DNA of 64,000 bases from Dolomitihabitans soli (GCF_022213955.1 NZ_JAKNTW010000020.1:1-64000); one strand, 5' to 3'; counted from the stretch's first letter, positions 1 through 8,470 are shown. Notes: generated by a model from the letters alone, not told the origin. Numbers and translations: made by a program.

Positions 1-70
1 TTCCGGTGGCGGCCGAGAAGATGTCGGCCACGCCGTCGGAGTTGAAGTCCGGCGTGGCCGATCCACTCAT
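1..70 (-). CDS. FG-GAP/VCBS repeat fragment (runs off the window)
   Basis: On the minus strand an ATG at 70 opens a frame running off the left edge and reading a DxNxDGxxD calcium-loop motif, as in FG-GAP/VCBS propeller repeats (residues DFNSDGVAD). No signal peptide is present. It lies in frame with the lyase relic at 77-1227, separated only by a TAA and two codons, so it was probably that protein's C-terminal domain rather than a separate gene. Only 23 codons are visible. Confidence 0.45.
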   Translation of the reverse strand, partial: MSGSATPDFNSDGVADIFSAATG

Positions 71-76
71 CGCGGC

Positions 77-1227
77 TTAACCCGGGTTCTTCGCGTGGGT
101 GAGGGTCTCCCAGGCCAGGAAGCGCGAGACACCGACCGGGCGCTTCTGCTTCACCCACGTCTCGGCATAGGGAATGTCGTATCCGAGACGCTGGTGCAGC
201 GCGTTGTAGCCGACTTCGAGGTTCGGCCCGAGGCCGGGGGTGACCTTTCCGCCGCACAGCCACGATGGCACCGTCGCGCCCAGTTGCAGGCGAGCGTGGA
301 AGTCCATCGCGAATCGCAGCCGGTGCTTGGCCGTGGCGTACAGGTCCACGCCTTGGTGGCGGGCCGTCTCCGCGACGTGGGAGATGGCCGCGAGCCCCCA
401 TCCGGTGTGCCCGAAGTCACGGCAGGTTTCCTGGGTCAGGCCGTTCACGAACTTGGTCTGCCCGTGCCAGTAGTCGATGAGCTCGGCTTTGGTGTCGTGC
501 TTGCTGTTCGGTGGCGCTTTGGGCAGCGGGCCGTCCGTCTTGAGGTAGATGTAGGCGGGCAGCCTGCCGCGCCAGGTCGTGACCGCCCGGTTGAAGGAGG
601 CGCGGTCGTCCAGGTGTACGGCGATGCCGATGGCGGCATCGGTCATGATCAGTTCCCAGTTGCCTTGGTTGTTGGGCTTTCCGGCGATCACGGTCGGGAG
701 GTACACGGTGCGGAGCTTGCCGGCGAACCGGCCGGCCCGGGTCCAGCCGGTGTAGGTGTGCTTGATGAGTTCGGCGGCGCGGGAGAAGTTGGCGCCCGCA
801 AAGCCGGTCTGCAGCGGCGCGTTGCTCCCGGTGTGTTTGGTGATCACGGCCGACCAGGCGTCCATGATCTGGATCGCCTTCTTGGCGTAGCGGGAGTCCT
901 TGGTGAGGTACCACTGCAGGGCGTGTGTGTAGGCCGCATTGGCGTCCTCACGCTCGTCCGAGCAGCCGTGGTCGGGGTTCCCATACATGCCGCACTCCAC
1001 GACGGCGCGGGGCTTGGCCGTGTAGGACAGCGAGGCGTAGGAGTGGCGTTGCAGTTTCCTCCAGGCGGCTCGCCACGGCTCCTTGTCCAGGTTGCTTTGA
1101 CGAAGTCAAGCTGAGCGCGGCTGACCAGGACGCCGGGATGCTTGAACGCGGCCGCCTGCGCGGGCTGCGGGGCGGATAGGGCGGCAGCCACGAGCATGGT
1201 GGCGGCGAGAGGGCGAGCGAGACGCAC
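77..1227 (-). pseudogene. alginate lyase family protein, frameshifted
   Basis: A GTG at 1227, preceded by AAGGAAA, opens a signal peptide (VRLARPLAATMLVAAALSA, then AQAAA). The frame is lost near 1095: one base seems missing where FVKA should continue into NLDKEPWRAAW, and the rest reads in another frame to the TAA at 77. The downstream part resembles the Alginate_lyase (PF05426, PL5-like) helical toroid, with features such as NNQGNW and HTGWGLAAI. An intact protein would be about 380 residues, secreted, depolymerising a uronate polymer. An in-frame TAA then separates it from an FG-GAP repeat. A sequencing error at 1095 is possible, but two lesions and an IS scar just upstream favour a pseudogene. 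Confidence 0.7.
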
Positions 1228-1250
1228 GGGTTTCCTTCCAGGCGCGGACG

Positions 1251-1530
1251 TCACAGCGGCCAGCCGTCCGGGGCGGCGATGACCTGCACGTTTCCTCCGT
1301 GGTGCTTGTGTTTGCCGGACTGCCACAAGTCCGCGCCGTTGGGGCCAGGGGTGGCGACGCGGTCGGTGCGGATGACCGTGCCGTCCAGGTTGAGGTGGGT
1401 GTATCCGGCGGCGACCGCGCGTTCCAGTGCGGTGGACAGGTCCGGCGCGTGGTCGGCCAAGACGGTGAGCCCTTCGTGGAGATAGCGGTAGGCGGTTGCG
1501 GTGGAGATGGCGTTGTCGCAGGCGAGCCGG
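1251..1530 (-). pseudogene. IS5-family transposase fragment (HTH + start of DDE domain)
   Basis: The minus strand encodes about 90 residues typical of the middle of actinomycete IS5-type (DDE_Tnp_4) transposases: an HTH with ISTATAYRYLHEG, then HLNLDGTVIRTDRV, which holds the first catalytic Asp, and LWQSGKHKHHGGNVQ. It ends at a stop at 1251, where an intact protein continues with the rest of the DDE domain, and the N-terminus is scrambled. It abuts the promoter side of the broken lyase gene. The remaining 190 bases up to 1720 hold no gene that I can support. Confidence 0.7.
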
Positions 1531-1720
1531 TCGCCGCAAGACTGCTGGTCGTGGTGTTCTTCGTCAACCAGTTGCGCGACCTGCCGCAGCGGCACGTGCT
1601 GATCGCGATCATCGGGCTGTGGGCGCTGTGCCCGATCGCCCTCGCCTACGTCGGCGGAGACTCTTGAGGGAAACACATCCGCCCCGTACCGGTCAGTGTG
1701 GGACGGACACGTTCGGCGGG

Positions 1721-2161
1721 TCAGTCGCAGAGATGGCCCCACGCGTGGTTGGGACGCCAGGTCTTCTCGCCGGAGGACGCACCCTTCCAACTGAAGGTCG
1801 CCACCACTGCGTAACTCTGTTCTGGAGAGCACGGGTCGACGGTGACGGTGGCGGCCGAGTCCTCGGTGTCATGCCAGCCGTCGTAGTCCTTCGCGGAGCG
1901 CACCGTCACATAGTCACTCTTGTCGATGCGCAGAAGCTTCACGTTGGTGACCTTGACCTGATAGCTGCCGCCACCGGCGACGTCGGTGATTTTCGCCCGC
2001 GCTCGGAAGGTGTCGGCGGTCTGGTCCCACCAGACGGTGGCGCAGCGCTTGACCTGGGTGCCGTAGCACTTCCAATCGCTTGCTGCGGACGCGGACGACG
2101 GGATGATGACGATCGACGCGCCAAGCGCCGCGGCGACCAACACGCCGGTAGTGCGGAACAT
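1721..2161 (-). CDS. small secreted protein, unknown function
   Basis: 146 residues from an ATG at 2161 with GAGGAG five bases upstream. The first 27 residues form a Sec signal peptide (FRTTGVLVAAALGASIVI, then ASA). The mature part is about 12 kDa, has two early Cys (WKCYGTQVKRC) and two later ones (DPC, HLC), consistent with two disulfides, and is predicted mostly beta with Trp-rich ends. I do not recognise the family. It sits alone between mobile-element scars. Confidence 0.65.
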   Translation of the reverse strand: MFRTTGVLVAAALGASIVIIPSSASAASDWKCYGTQVKRCATVWWDQTADTFRARAKITDVAGGGSYQVKVTNVKLLRIDKSDYVTVRSAKDYDGWHDTEDSAATVTVDPCSPEQSYAVVATFSWKGASSGEKTWRPNHAWGHLCD

Positions 2162-2244
2162 CTGACTCCTCTTTCTCTGGCCTCGCCCATGGACCTTAGG
2201 GTCATCGTGGGCTTCGGACTTTGTCATTCGTGCAGGGAAATTTG

Positions 2245-2471
2245 TCAGTAGTGCACCGCCTCAGAGGGGCGGTTCGCGCGTTGATGTCCCTCGACGTTCT
2301 TTCGCACGAGAGGCAGGTCCAGGGCCATGCAGAGGTCCCGAGCGCGCATGGGCTGTCCGGTGTCCGCCAAGATAGTGAGGATCTGCTGCCGGGCGAGATG
2401 GCGGTGACGACCCGGTCCAGCAGCGTGTTGCCGATGGCGTTGTCGTGCGTCGAGGCTGCCGCGACAGCCAC
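2245..2471 (-). pseudogene. degraded small HTH protein of the IS-accessory type
   Basis: The minus strand contains ILTILADTGQPMRARDLC followed by MALDLPLVRKNVEG, close to a small winged-helix protein often encoded beside actinomycete transposases (typical ending: PKNVEGIRAKLKRL). The match breaks right after NVEG and the upstream part (NAIGNTLLDRVVTAI) is in another frame, so at least two frameshifts are present. No usable start or family-length ORF remains. It is read as a mobile-element relic. Confidence 0.5.
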
Positions 2472-2657
2472 GGCGACCGGTCATTGAGAGAACAAGCCAT
2501 TCTTCATGCCGCCGAAGAGTATTCTCCATCACCGGCGCATGGCCCCCGTGCGTCAAGTATCCCACCGCATATCGCTGCGGGATAAGTGCAATTCCCCCGG
2601 TTATATGCATGCATTTTGCGAATCCCCCCGTTCCACTCGCAAAAGGAATAATCACCC

Positions 2658-3089
2658 ATGCACAGTGCACAACGGATCATGTTCGCCACGGCCGCCGTCG
2701 TCGGCCTGGGCCTGATGCCGGAGACCGCGGACGCCACCCGGGCGGCGGGCCTCACCGGAAAGATCCTCTCTCACACCACCTCGGGCGGGAAGGACTACAT
2801 CCTGCGCGAGATAACCGTGGAGCCGGGCGGGACCACCGGCTGGCACTATCACGACGGGAAGCTGTACACCTGGGTGAAGCGGGGCGCTCTCACGCACACC
2901 GCCGCCGACTGCACCACGACCGAGACCTACCGGGCGGGCAACATGTTCGCCGAGGCGAGCGGGGCGGACAACGTACACCTCGGTCGCAATCTCGGCCGCG
3001 GACCCCTGGTGCTCGAAGTGCTCTACGTGAATCCGCCGAACAGCCCACTGGTCCAGGACGCCGCCAATCCCGGTTGCTCCTTCCAATAA
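2658..3089 (+). CDS. secreted cupin-domain protein
   Basis: 143 residues. Start ATG at 2658 with AAGGAAT upstream. Residues 1-27 are a signal peptide (IMFATAAVVGLGL, then ADA). The rest is one cupin barrel: motif 1 holds GGTTGWHYHDGKLYTWVKRG, with the His pair; motif 2 is around residues 90-105 (YRAGNMFAEA...NVHLGRN). A bound metal is likely because the HxH pair is kept. Substrate is unknown; small secreted cupins of this sort are common in Actinobacteria. It appears monocistronic. Confidence 0.8.
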   Translation: MHSAQRIMFATAAVVGLGLMPETADATRAAGLTGKILSHTTSGGKDYILREITVEPGGTTGWHYHDGKLYTWVKRGALTHTAADCTTTETYRAGNMFAEASGADNVHLGRNLGRGPLVLEVLYVNPPNSPLVQDAANPGCSFQ

Positions 3090-3407
3090 CGAAATGCGCC
3101 ACACCCGGCACTGATTACCCATTCGCCGGAAAACTCGGGGTGCAACCGCCCGGAGACGTCCGCCGGGCATTTCCTCGATGAGGGCGAGCGTGGCCTCGCC
3201 CATGTCGTCGTGCCCCCTTCTCCAGCCACGCCCGCCTCTCACGGACGACCTGTCCGTGCGCCCATCCGATCCGGGCGGAGACGGGCAGCGGGTCATCCGG
3301 CCCGCTGCCCGTCTCCTCGGCCAGGACGAGGGCCGACACCGTGATCATCTGTCGGCCTGACCGCCCTTCGAGCCGGCGGTCGGTGGCGTCGGTGTGCTTC
3401 CGGACCG
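3090..3407. other. intergenic stretch, possible gene relic
   Basis: No intact gene. On the minus strand, codons from about 3340 down read MITVSALVLAEETGSG and then, across a G5 tract near 3210 in a shifted frame, DDMGEATLALIEEMPGG. It could be a frameshifted small gene, but no family is recognisable and there is no good ribosome site. Confidence 0.25.
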
Positions 3408-4622
3408 TCAGGTGGAGCGCAGGGACAGCAGAGCGAGAGCCGGCAGGCCGGCGAAGGCGGCCATCAGCAGGACGGCGGCGCTGAGGTTCCCGGCGGCGAG
3501 CAGGGGTGTGATCACGGCTGCGCCGACGGGCGGAGTGGCCTGCATCAGGGTGCGGAGGGTACCGAAGGCCCGCCCGCGCAGCGGCGCGGGTATCCGCTCC
3601 ATGCGCAGGGACTGCGCCCAGATCGTCATCGGCGCGCTGAACAAACCGATCACCAGGAACCCGGCGGCGACCAGCAGGCCGTGCGGGACGGCCAGAACGG
3701 CGAGGAAGCCGATCGCGGCGGCGAGTTCCATCAGGGCGATCGCCGTGACCCGGTCGAACCTGGGCTGCCAGATCCCGGCCAGGGCCCCGCCGAGCAGTTC
3801 CCCCGCCGACAGGGCAACGAGAAGCAGTGACAGGGTGGTGACGCCACCGGGCAACTGGTCCTTGGCGAGCCACGGCCCGACGACGAGGACCATGGCGCCT
3901 TCGGCGATGTTGAACGCCATGAAGGCCAGCGTGGTGCCGAGCAGCACACGGTCGCGAAGCAGCGCGCTGACGCGGGGAGCCCTGGACACGACCCCGCGCG
4001 GCGCCTCGCCGGCCTGCGGTGTCCCGCCGTGTGGGCGCAACGGGTGCCGGATCCCGCGGACGAGTACGGCGAAGCACAGGTAGGAGGCGGCGTCGAGGGC
4101 CAGCACGTTGGCGGGTCCCATCGTCGCGATCAGCGGGCCGGCGAGGAGGTAGCCGATGATCCCGGACAGGGAGTAGCTCACGGACTCCAGCGCGTTGGCC
4201 GCGTCGAGCCGGCGCGGTTCGACGAGATCGGGGATGGCTGCGGGAACCCCGGCCAGGGGCACCATCTTGAGCAGGCCGTAAACGACCGCCACCACGAACG
4301 GCAGCCACTCCGGCGGATCCCCCACCAGCATGACCAACGGAATCGATCCGACGGTGACACCGCGTAGGACGCTGTCGGCGGCCAGCACGGCCCGTTTGTC
4401 GAAACGATCCAGCAGCGGGCCCACGGCCAGGCCGCCGATCAGTACCGGGGCGGTGAAACAGGCGGCGAGCAGTCCGAGTTGCACGGTTCCGCCAGGCCGG
4501 GCGAGCACCAACCAGGACAAGGCGACGAAGGTCATGCCGTCGCCGATCAGGGACACCGAAGCGCCCAGCCATAGACGGCGAAAGTCGCGCTTCTCCGCCA
4601 GAAGGGTCAGATAGTTCGACAC
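3408..4622 (-). CDS. MFS exporter, EntS/MFS_3-like
   Basis: 404 residues from the GTG at 4622 (VSNYLTLLAEKRDFRRLWLG); longer upstream frames are Gly/Pro/Arg-rich and unlikely. About 12 hydrophobic segments alternate with short loops; loop 2-3 holds GPLLDRFDKR, the MFS motif-A region, and RDRVLLGTTLAFMAFN starts the second half. The start matches the RND-accompanying/enterobactin-exporter-type subgroup (FRRLWLGxxxSxxGDG). Function is drug or secondary-metabolite efflux across the inner membrane; the substrate cannot be told. It is transcribed alone, convergent with the cupin gene. Confidence 0.85.
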   Translation of the reverse strand: MSNYLTLLAEKRDFRRLWLGASVSLIGDGMTFVALSWLVLARPGGTVQLGLLAACFTAPVLIGGLAVGPLLDRFDKRAVLAADSVLRGVTVGSIPLVMLVGDPPEWLPFVVAVVYGLLKMVPLAGVPAAIPDLVEPRRLDAANALESVSYSLSGIIGYLLAGPLIATMGPANVLALDAASYLCFAVLVRGIRHPLRPHGGTPQAGEAPRGVVSRAPRVSALLRDRVLLGTTLAFMAFNIAEGAMVLVVGPWLAKDQLPGGVTTLSLLLVALSAGELLGGALAGIWQPRFDRVTAIALMELAAAIGFLAVLAVPHGLLVAAGFLVIGLFSAPMTIWAQSLRMERIPAPLRGRAFGTLRTLMQATPPVGAAVITPLLAAGNLSAAVLLMAAFAGLPALALLSLRST

Positions 4623-4671
4623 GTGGCTCTCTTCGAGGAGGGTGAGGTGCAAGCAGGGGTCGACACCGCAC

Positions 4672-4942
4672 CCGGCCGGCGAGCCAGGGCGGGTGGGTGG
4701 GTGGAAGCCGAGGGTGAACCCGGCCGGCGAGCCAGGGCCGTGGTGCGTCAGCGGCGCAGCACCCCTCGACGGACCGGATCCAGACGGGCAGGCCAGACGG
4801 GCAGGCCAGACGGGCGCGGATCCGAGGTGGCCCGCTCGGTGTGCTCCAGAGCCCGAGGACCGGGTCAAAGCACTGCGGAGCCAGAAAGCCCGGGTCAGCG
4901 CACTGCTGAGCCGGAAAGCCCGGTCAGAGCGCTGCGGGAGCC
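4672..4942. repeat. nested tandem repeats running into the 3' end of the ada-alkA gene
   Basis: Three kinds of repeat fill the space after the repair gene. CCCGGCCGGCGAGCCAGGG occurs twice (about 4673 and 4719). A 13-base unit CAGACGGGCAGGC is repeated nearly three times from about 4788. A roughly 30-base unit occurs three times (4860-4889, 4890-4919, 4921-4942); the last copy is the gene's final codons with its stop codon at 4924-4926, and each copy keeps the stop-codon complement TCA. Confidence 0.7.
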
Positions 4943-6405
4943 GACGGCCGGGTCGGCGCCTCGGCCCGAACCGCCCACAGGTGCTGGACCACGTAGGACC
5001 GCCAAGGCCGCCATCGGCGGACCAGATCCGGCGCCACGACCTGCTCCTCCGCCTCGCCGAGGAGGCGCATGGCCCGCCTCACCCCGGCATCGGCGGGCAG
5101 GAAGACGTCGGGGTCTCCCAGAGCCCGCATCCGGATGCCCGCGACGGTCTCGGGGGTGATCCCCGGCATGGCGAGAAGGCGCCGCTCCGCGTCGTCACGG
5201 TCGGTCTCAGGGCCGAGGCGGATCTCGTCGGCCGCGAGCGCGCGCGCCAGCCCCAGGACCGCACGAAGCCGGGCGGCGGGCACAACGACCGGGTCCTCCG
5301 GGGTCGCCTCCGCCAGCGTGTCCATCCGGGGAAAGGCGTGGGTGACGGCGCCGACGGGCGCGCTCAGCGGCTCGCCGTACCGCTCGACCAGGCGTGTGGC
5401 GAGGGTTCGTGCCACGCCGAGGCCGGTCCGCTGGCCGAGCACGGCGAGGACGGCGTGTTCGGCGGCGTCCACATGACCGGGCAGGCGGCGTCCCGGGCCC
5501 GCCGCGACCAGCGGCGTGAGCAACGGATCGCGGCCCAGGTGGTCGGCGATCTCATGAGGGTCGGCGTCCAGGTCGAGGAGACGCCGGCAACGCTGGACGG
5601 CCGCGGGCACGTCCTTGAGGTCCTCCAGGTGCAGTTCGCAGCCGACGAACGCCATCGTGGGGCCGTGCCGGAGCGTGACGACACCGCGGCCGTGCGGAAG
5701 GTTCAGCGACCTGCGGTAGAAATGGTCGCCGCCCTCCTCGATCCCCGGTACGGCCCGCCGGGCGAGGAAACGGAACAGCCCCGCCGCGTCCAGCGGCGCC
5801 CGGTAGGCGAGCCTGACACTGACCAGACCGGGCACGATGGCGTCACCGCGGGCGGGGCGGGCCGCGCGCAGTCCGGTCGGCGTCATCGCGTAGACCCGCC
5901 GAAGGGTGTCGTTGAACTGGCGGATGCTCGCGAACCCGGCGGCGAAGGCGACCTCGCCGGCCGGCAGATCCGTCGTCTCCAGCAGGGTCCTGGCGTTCTT
6001 GGCCCGCTGGGCGCGGGCGAGAGCCTGCGCGCCGGCGCCGGCGCCTGCGACGAGCTGGCGGTGCAACTGCCGCTCGCTGTAGCCGAGCCGGGCGGCCAGG
6101 CCCGTGACGCCCTCCCTGTCGACCAGCCCGTCGGCGATCAGCCGCATCGCCCTGCCCACCACATCCGCCCGCACGTTCCACTCCGGCGAGCCGGGACTCG
6201 CGTCCGGCCGGCACCGCTTGCACGCGCGATAGCCCGCCTCCTGGGCCGCCGCCGAGGAGGGATGGAAGCACATGTTCTCCCGCTTCGGCATCACCGCCGG
6301 ACAACTCGGCCGGCAGTAGACGCCGGTCGTGACGACGCCGACGTAGACCCAGCCGTCGAACCGGGCGTCCCTCGTCTCCAGCACCGCGTACACGTCATCG
6401 AGCAT
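4924..6405 (-). CDS. bifunctional Ada-type regulator / DNA-3-methyladenine glycosylase II (AlkA)
   Basis: 493 residues from ATG 6405 (a TTG at 6459 would add 18 unlikely residues). Domains: Ada zinc domain 1-75 with C31, C35, C62, C65, where C31 is the methyl-phosphotriester acceptor in Ada; AraC-type HTH about 80-185 (GYSERQLHRQL, FASIRQFNDTLRRVY); AlkA N-domain about 200-290; HhH-GPD glycosylase about 295-470 (MPGITPETVAGIRMRALG, then DVFLPAD, which carries the catalytic Asp). It senses methylated DNA, activates transcription and excises alkylated bases. The methyltransferase domain of E. coli Ada is absent, as is usual for this actinobacterial fusion. Confidence 0.92.
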   Translation of the reverse strand: MLDDVYAVLETRDARFDGWVYVGVVTTGVYCRPSCPAVMPKRENMCFHPSSAAAQEAGYRACKRCRPDASPGSPEWNVRADVVGRAMRLIADGLVDREGVTGLAARLGYSERQLHRQLVAGAGAGAQALARAQRAKNARTLLETTDLPAGEVAFAAGFASIRQFNDTLRRVYAMTPTGLRAARPARGDAIVPGLVSVRLAYRAPLDAAGLFRFLARRAVPGIEEGGDHFYRRSLNLPHGRGVVTLRHGPTMAFVGCELHLEDLKDVPAAVQRCRRLLDLDADPHEIADHLGRDPLLTPLVAAGPGRRLPGHVDAAEHAVLAVLGQRTGLGVARTLATRLVERYGEPLSAPVGAVTHAFPRMDTLAEATPEDPVVVPAARLRAVLGLARALAADEIRLGPETDRDDAERRLLAMPGITPETVAGIRMRALGDPDVFLPADAGVRRAMRLLGEAEEQVVAPDLVRRWRPWRSYVVQHLWAVRAEAPTRPSAPAAL

Positions 6406-6466
6406 GTGGACCACTTTGGCCTTTGCCGTACGCCATCGCTGGCGACGATCGGACGTCAACGGCGGC

Positions 6467-6486
6467 CATCACGCCATATGGTGATG
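6467..6486. promoter_or_regulatory. candidate operator, 20-bp dyad upstream of ada-alkA
   Basis: CATCAC and GTGATG are perfect inverted arms around GCCATATG, itself containing CATATG. It lies 62 bases upstream of the repair gene's ATG and 90 bases upstream of the divergent zinc-ribbon gene. Either gene could be controlled; autoregulation by Ada is the natural guess, but known Ada boxes are not clearly matched. Confidence 0.35.
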
Positions 6487-6576
6487 ATGCCATCACATTG
6501 AGTGCCATTCATCGGCCTTGCGGATCCGCTCAGGCCCGCGCAAACTGGTATTGACATCGCATCGCAGCGTACGGAG

Positions 6577-6864
6577 ATGGTCGCTGTGCAGGACGGGTTC
6601 GATGCGCGTGAGATCTGGCCCTTTCAGTGCCTGAGTTGCCGGCACATCTGGGAGGCGGAGTACGTGGTCCGTCATCGCGGTGACGGACACGGCAACGAGA
6701 CGGACCTGTGGCTGCGGAACGGGGTGCCCGTCCAGCCGCCGTGGGCCGAGTCGCACTGCCCCGACTGCGACGCCTTCAGCATCGCGGTCTTCCCGATCGG
6801 CTACCTGACTCGTCCGCAGCGCTCCGGCGTTCACGCCGGGGGTGACGCGGACTCTCTCGCGTAG
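6577..6864 (+). CDS. zinc-ribbon protein, unknown function
   Basis: 95 residues from ATG 6577; a GTG at 6502 would add 25 residues without character. CLSC near residue 18 and CPDC near residue 62 form a split zinc ribbon around a Trp-rich stretch (WEAEYVVRHR, WLRNGVPVQPPW). Small proteins of this build are widespread and uncharacterised in Actinobacteria. It is divergent from ada-alkA and followed by a strong terminator. Confidence 0.7.
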   Translation: MVAVQDGFDAREIWPFQCLSCRHIWEAEYVVRHRGDGHGNETDLWLRNGVPVQPPWAESHCPDCDAFSIAVFPIGYLTRPQRSGVHAGGDADSLA

Positions 6865-6877
6865 CGGGGTAGGAACA

Positions 6878-6904
6878 GCCGTTTCGCCGCCAAGGCGAAA
6901 CGGC
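6878..6904 (+). terminator. intrinsic terminator of the zinc-ribbon gene
   Basis: GCCGTTTCGCC and GGCGAAACGGC form a perfect 11-bp stem with a 5-base loop, 13 bases after the stop codon. No U-tract follows, as is usual in this group. Confidence 0.7.
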
Positions 6905-6944
6905 GCCTGGTACGTTCATCGCGTCAGGTACCGCCGGACGGGCG

Positions 6945-7089
6945 GGAACGGGGCCGGAAAGGCTCGAAAGCCTGTGGAGACCCGGTAAGACCATCTCGGT
7001 GGCTCAGGTCGGTGAAGCAGGAAGCCGCAGAAGTGCCGCATGTGCGGTACAGGCTGAGTCTTCGGCATTCATGCCGAAGAGCGCGTCAA
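6945..7089 (+). pseudogene. 3' end of an IS200/IS605-type tnpB with right-end hairpins
   Basis: One plus-strand frame reads KGSKACGDPVRPSRWLRSV and then KQEAAEVPHVR, closely matching the tail of actinomycete TnpB/OrfB proteins (ACGDxVRPxxxxxxxxKQEA). No RuvC core precedes it. After the frame comes CCGCA-TG-TGCGG and then CTTCGGCAT-TC-ATGCCGAAG (7060-7079), and about seven bases later GCGTCAA, like the subterminal hairpin and TCAA end of these elements. In live elements this 3' part also encodes the guide (omega) RNA scaffold. Confidence 0.55.
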
Positions 7090-7299
7090 CTCTCGCACCA
7101 TCCGGAGTTATACGCGCCCGAGGTCCCCGCCGCCGAGGCGGACCTCGTGGCCGCCACCCCGGAGACCCTCGCCGAGGGCCCGAAGGAGACCGGCGGCGGC
7201 CATGTGCTGAGCCGGATGGTGCTCATCGCCGTGGTGGTGATCGCGCTGCTGGCGCTGGCCGGCTTCGAGGCGTACGAGATCACCATCGCGGCGGGCTGA
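7012..7299 (+). CDS. small single-pass membrane ORF, origin unclear
   Basis: The frame starts in the TnpB tail (GTG 7012) and continues into an unrelated C-terminal part: acidic residues EVPAAEADLVAATPETLAEG, then one membrane span (VLIAVVVIALLALAGF) and a short tail. Either the element landed inside a small membrane-protein gene and supplied a new N-terminus, or the true start lies near the ATG at 7216. No family is recognised. Confidence 0.35.
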   Translation: MKQEAAEVPHVRYRLSLRHSCRRARQLSHHPELYAPEVPAAEADLVAATPETLAEGPKETGGGHVLSRMVLIAVVVIALLALAGFEAYEITIAAG

Positions 7300-7328
7300 C
7301 CACCCGCGCCCGGCCCGGTTCGCCGGGA

Positions 7329-8345
7329 TCAGCCGGGCGGCGGGGCGACGCTCTCGCGGACTACGAGCGTGGGCGCGATGGTGTGCCGGCGGGTGCTCGG
7401 CAGGCCGGATTCGATCTGGTCCAGCAGCATGTGCAGGCACGACTTCGCCACCGCGCCGAAATCCGGCCGGACCGTCGTCAACGGCGGGGTGAAGAACATC
7501 GACTCGGGCACATCGTCGAACCCGACGACGCTCACCTCCTGCGGCACCCGCCTGCCCCGCTCGTTCATCGCGTAGAGGATGCCCAGCGCCAGGTGGTCGT
7601 TGGCGGCGAAGATCGCGGTCACCTCCGGCATCCGGGCCAGCATCTGCCCCGCACGCGCCCCCGAGGCCGCCGTCCAGTCGGCGGGCACGACCGGCGGGAC
7701 CTCGGCTCCCGCCGCCGCCAGCGCCCGCTCCCATCCCTCGATCCGGCCCGCGCTGTCGAACCACTCGGCCGGCCCCGACACGTGCCACACCGTCTCATGC
7801 CCCGCGTCCAGCAGGAACCGGGTCGCCATGGCGGCGCCCGCCTGCTGGTCGACCGTCACCAGCGCCCCCGACCGCGACGGATCCCCGTCGACCGCGACGA
7901 GCGGGACGTCGACCCGCAGATGCTCCAGCGCCTCTCCGGCCGACACCACCGGTGCGATCACCACGATTCCGGCCACCCGCTGGTCCAGGAACCGCTCGAC
8001 CGCCTCCGAGATCGACCGCCGGTCCAACCTCCGCACGCTGCCGACGCTCACCCCGAACCCCGCCTCGGCCGCCGCCTGGCCGAACGCGGAGAGCAGCGAA
8101 GCCGGACCGAACAACGTGGAGTTCTGCGTCACCACGCCCAGCACCCGCGACCGCCCGGTGGCCAGCGCGCGTGCCGCCTGGTTCGGCCGATAGCCCAGCT
8201 CCGCGATCGCCGCGCGCACCCGGATCCGCGTCTGCTCGCGCACGTTGGGATGATCATTCAGGACCCGCGACACCGTCTGGTGGGACACGCCCGCCAACCG
8301 CGCCACATCCGTCATCGCCGGCCCGCGCACACTCTTGTTCTCCAC
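7329..8345 (-). CDS. LacI-family regulator of the L-arabinose regulon
   Basis: 338 residues from GTG 8345. The N-terminal HTH reads MTDVARLAGVSHQTVSRVLN, followed by hinge RPNQAARALATGRS and a periplasmic-binding-like effector domain (VVGFDDVPESMFFTPPLTTV near the end). Upstream frame extension has no HTH-like content. It lies next to araBAD and the CUT2 genes in the same orientation. A copy of the operator shared by the cluster is at 8457-8470, about 110 bases before its start, so autoregulation is likely. The ligand is probably L-arabinose or a derivative; actinobacterial arabinose operons can also use GntR-type AraR, not seen here. Confidence 0.88.
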   Translation of the reverse strand: MENKSVRGPAMTDVARLAGVSHQTVSRVLNDHPNVREQTRIRVRAAIAELGYRPNQAARALATGRSRVLGVVTQNSTLFGPASLLSAFGQAAAEAGFGVSVGSVRRLDRRSISEAVERFLDQRVAGIVVIAPVVSAGEALEHLRVDVPLVAVDGDPSRSGALVTVDQQAGAAMATRFLLDAGHETVWHVSGPAEWFDSAGRIEGWERALAAAGAEVPPVVPADWTAASGARAGQMLARMPEVTAIFAANDHLALGILYAMNERGRRVPQEVSVVGFDDVPESMFFTPPLTTVRPDFGAVAKSCLHMLLDQIESGLPSTRRHTIAPTLVVRESVAPPPG

Positions 8346-8456
8346 TACGCGAACCCCGTTCACAACGAATCGAACCCGGCGAGGTCTACTCGGCCCTTTG
8401 CACGCGATGACGGTCATCGGGATGGCGCCCAGGCCGTCTTTACCCGCCCTCTCCAA

Positions 8457-8470
8457 GGTTAGCGATAACA
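8457..8470. promoter_or_regulatory. LacI-type operator, site 1
   Basis: GGTTAGCGATAACA, centred on a CG, matches the other copies at 12270, 16994 and 17302. It sits between the araA stop and the regulator's start. Confidence 0.6.

Noticed and set aside
1547-1667. Membrane-protein fragment on the plus strand (VVVFFVNQLRDL, LIAIIGLWALCPIALAYVGG)
   Set aside because: Hydrophobic and plausible but only 40 residues, with no start and no recognised family; it may be the complement of IS debris.
3115-3345. Frameshifted small gene on the minus strand
   Set aside because: Two short plausible peptides in different frames but no family, ribosome site or conserved motif; noted only as an intergenic remark.
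7012-7047. Genuine N-terminus of the small membrane protein
   Set aside because: Those residues match the TnpB tail rather than any membrane-protein leader, so the start was not trusted.
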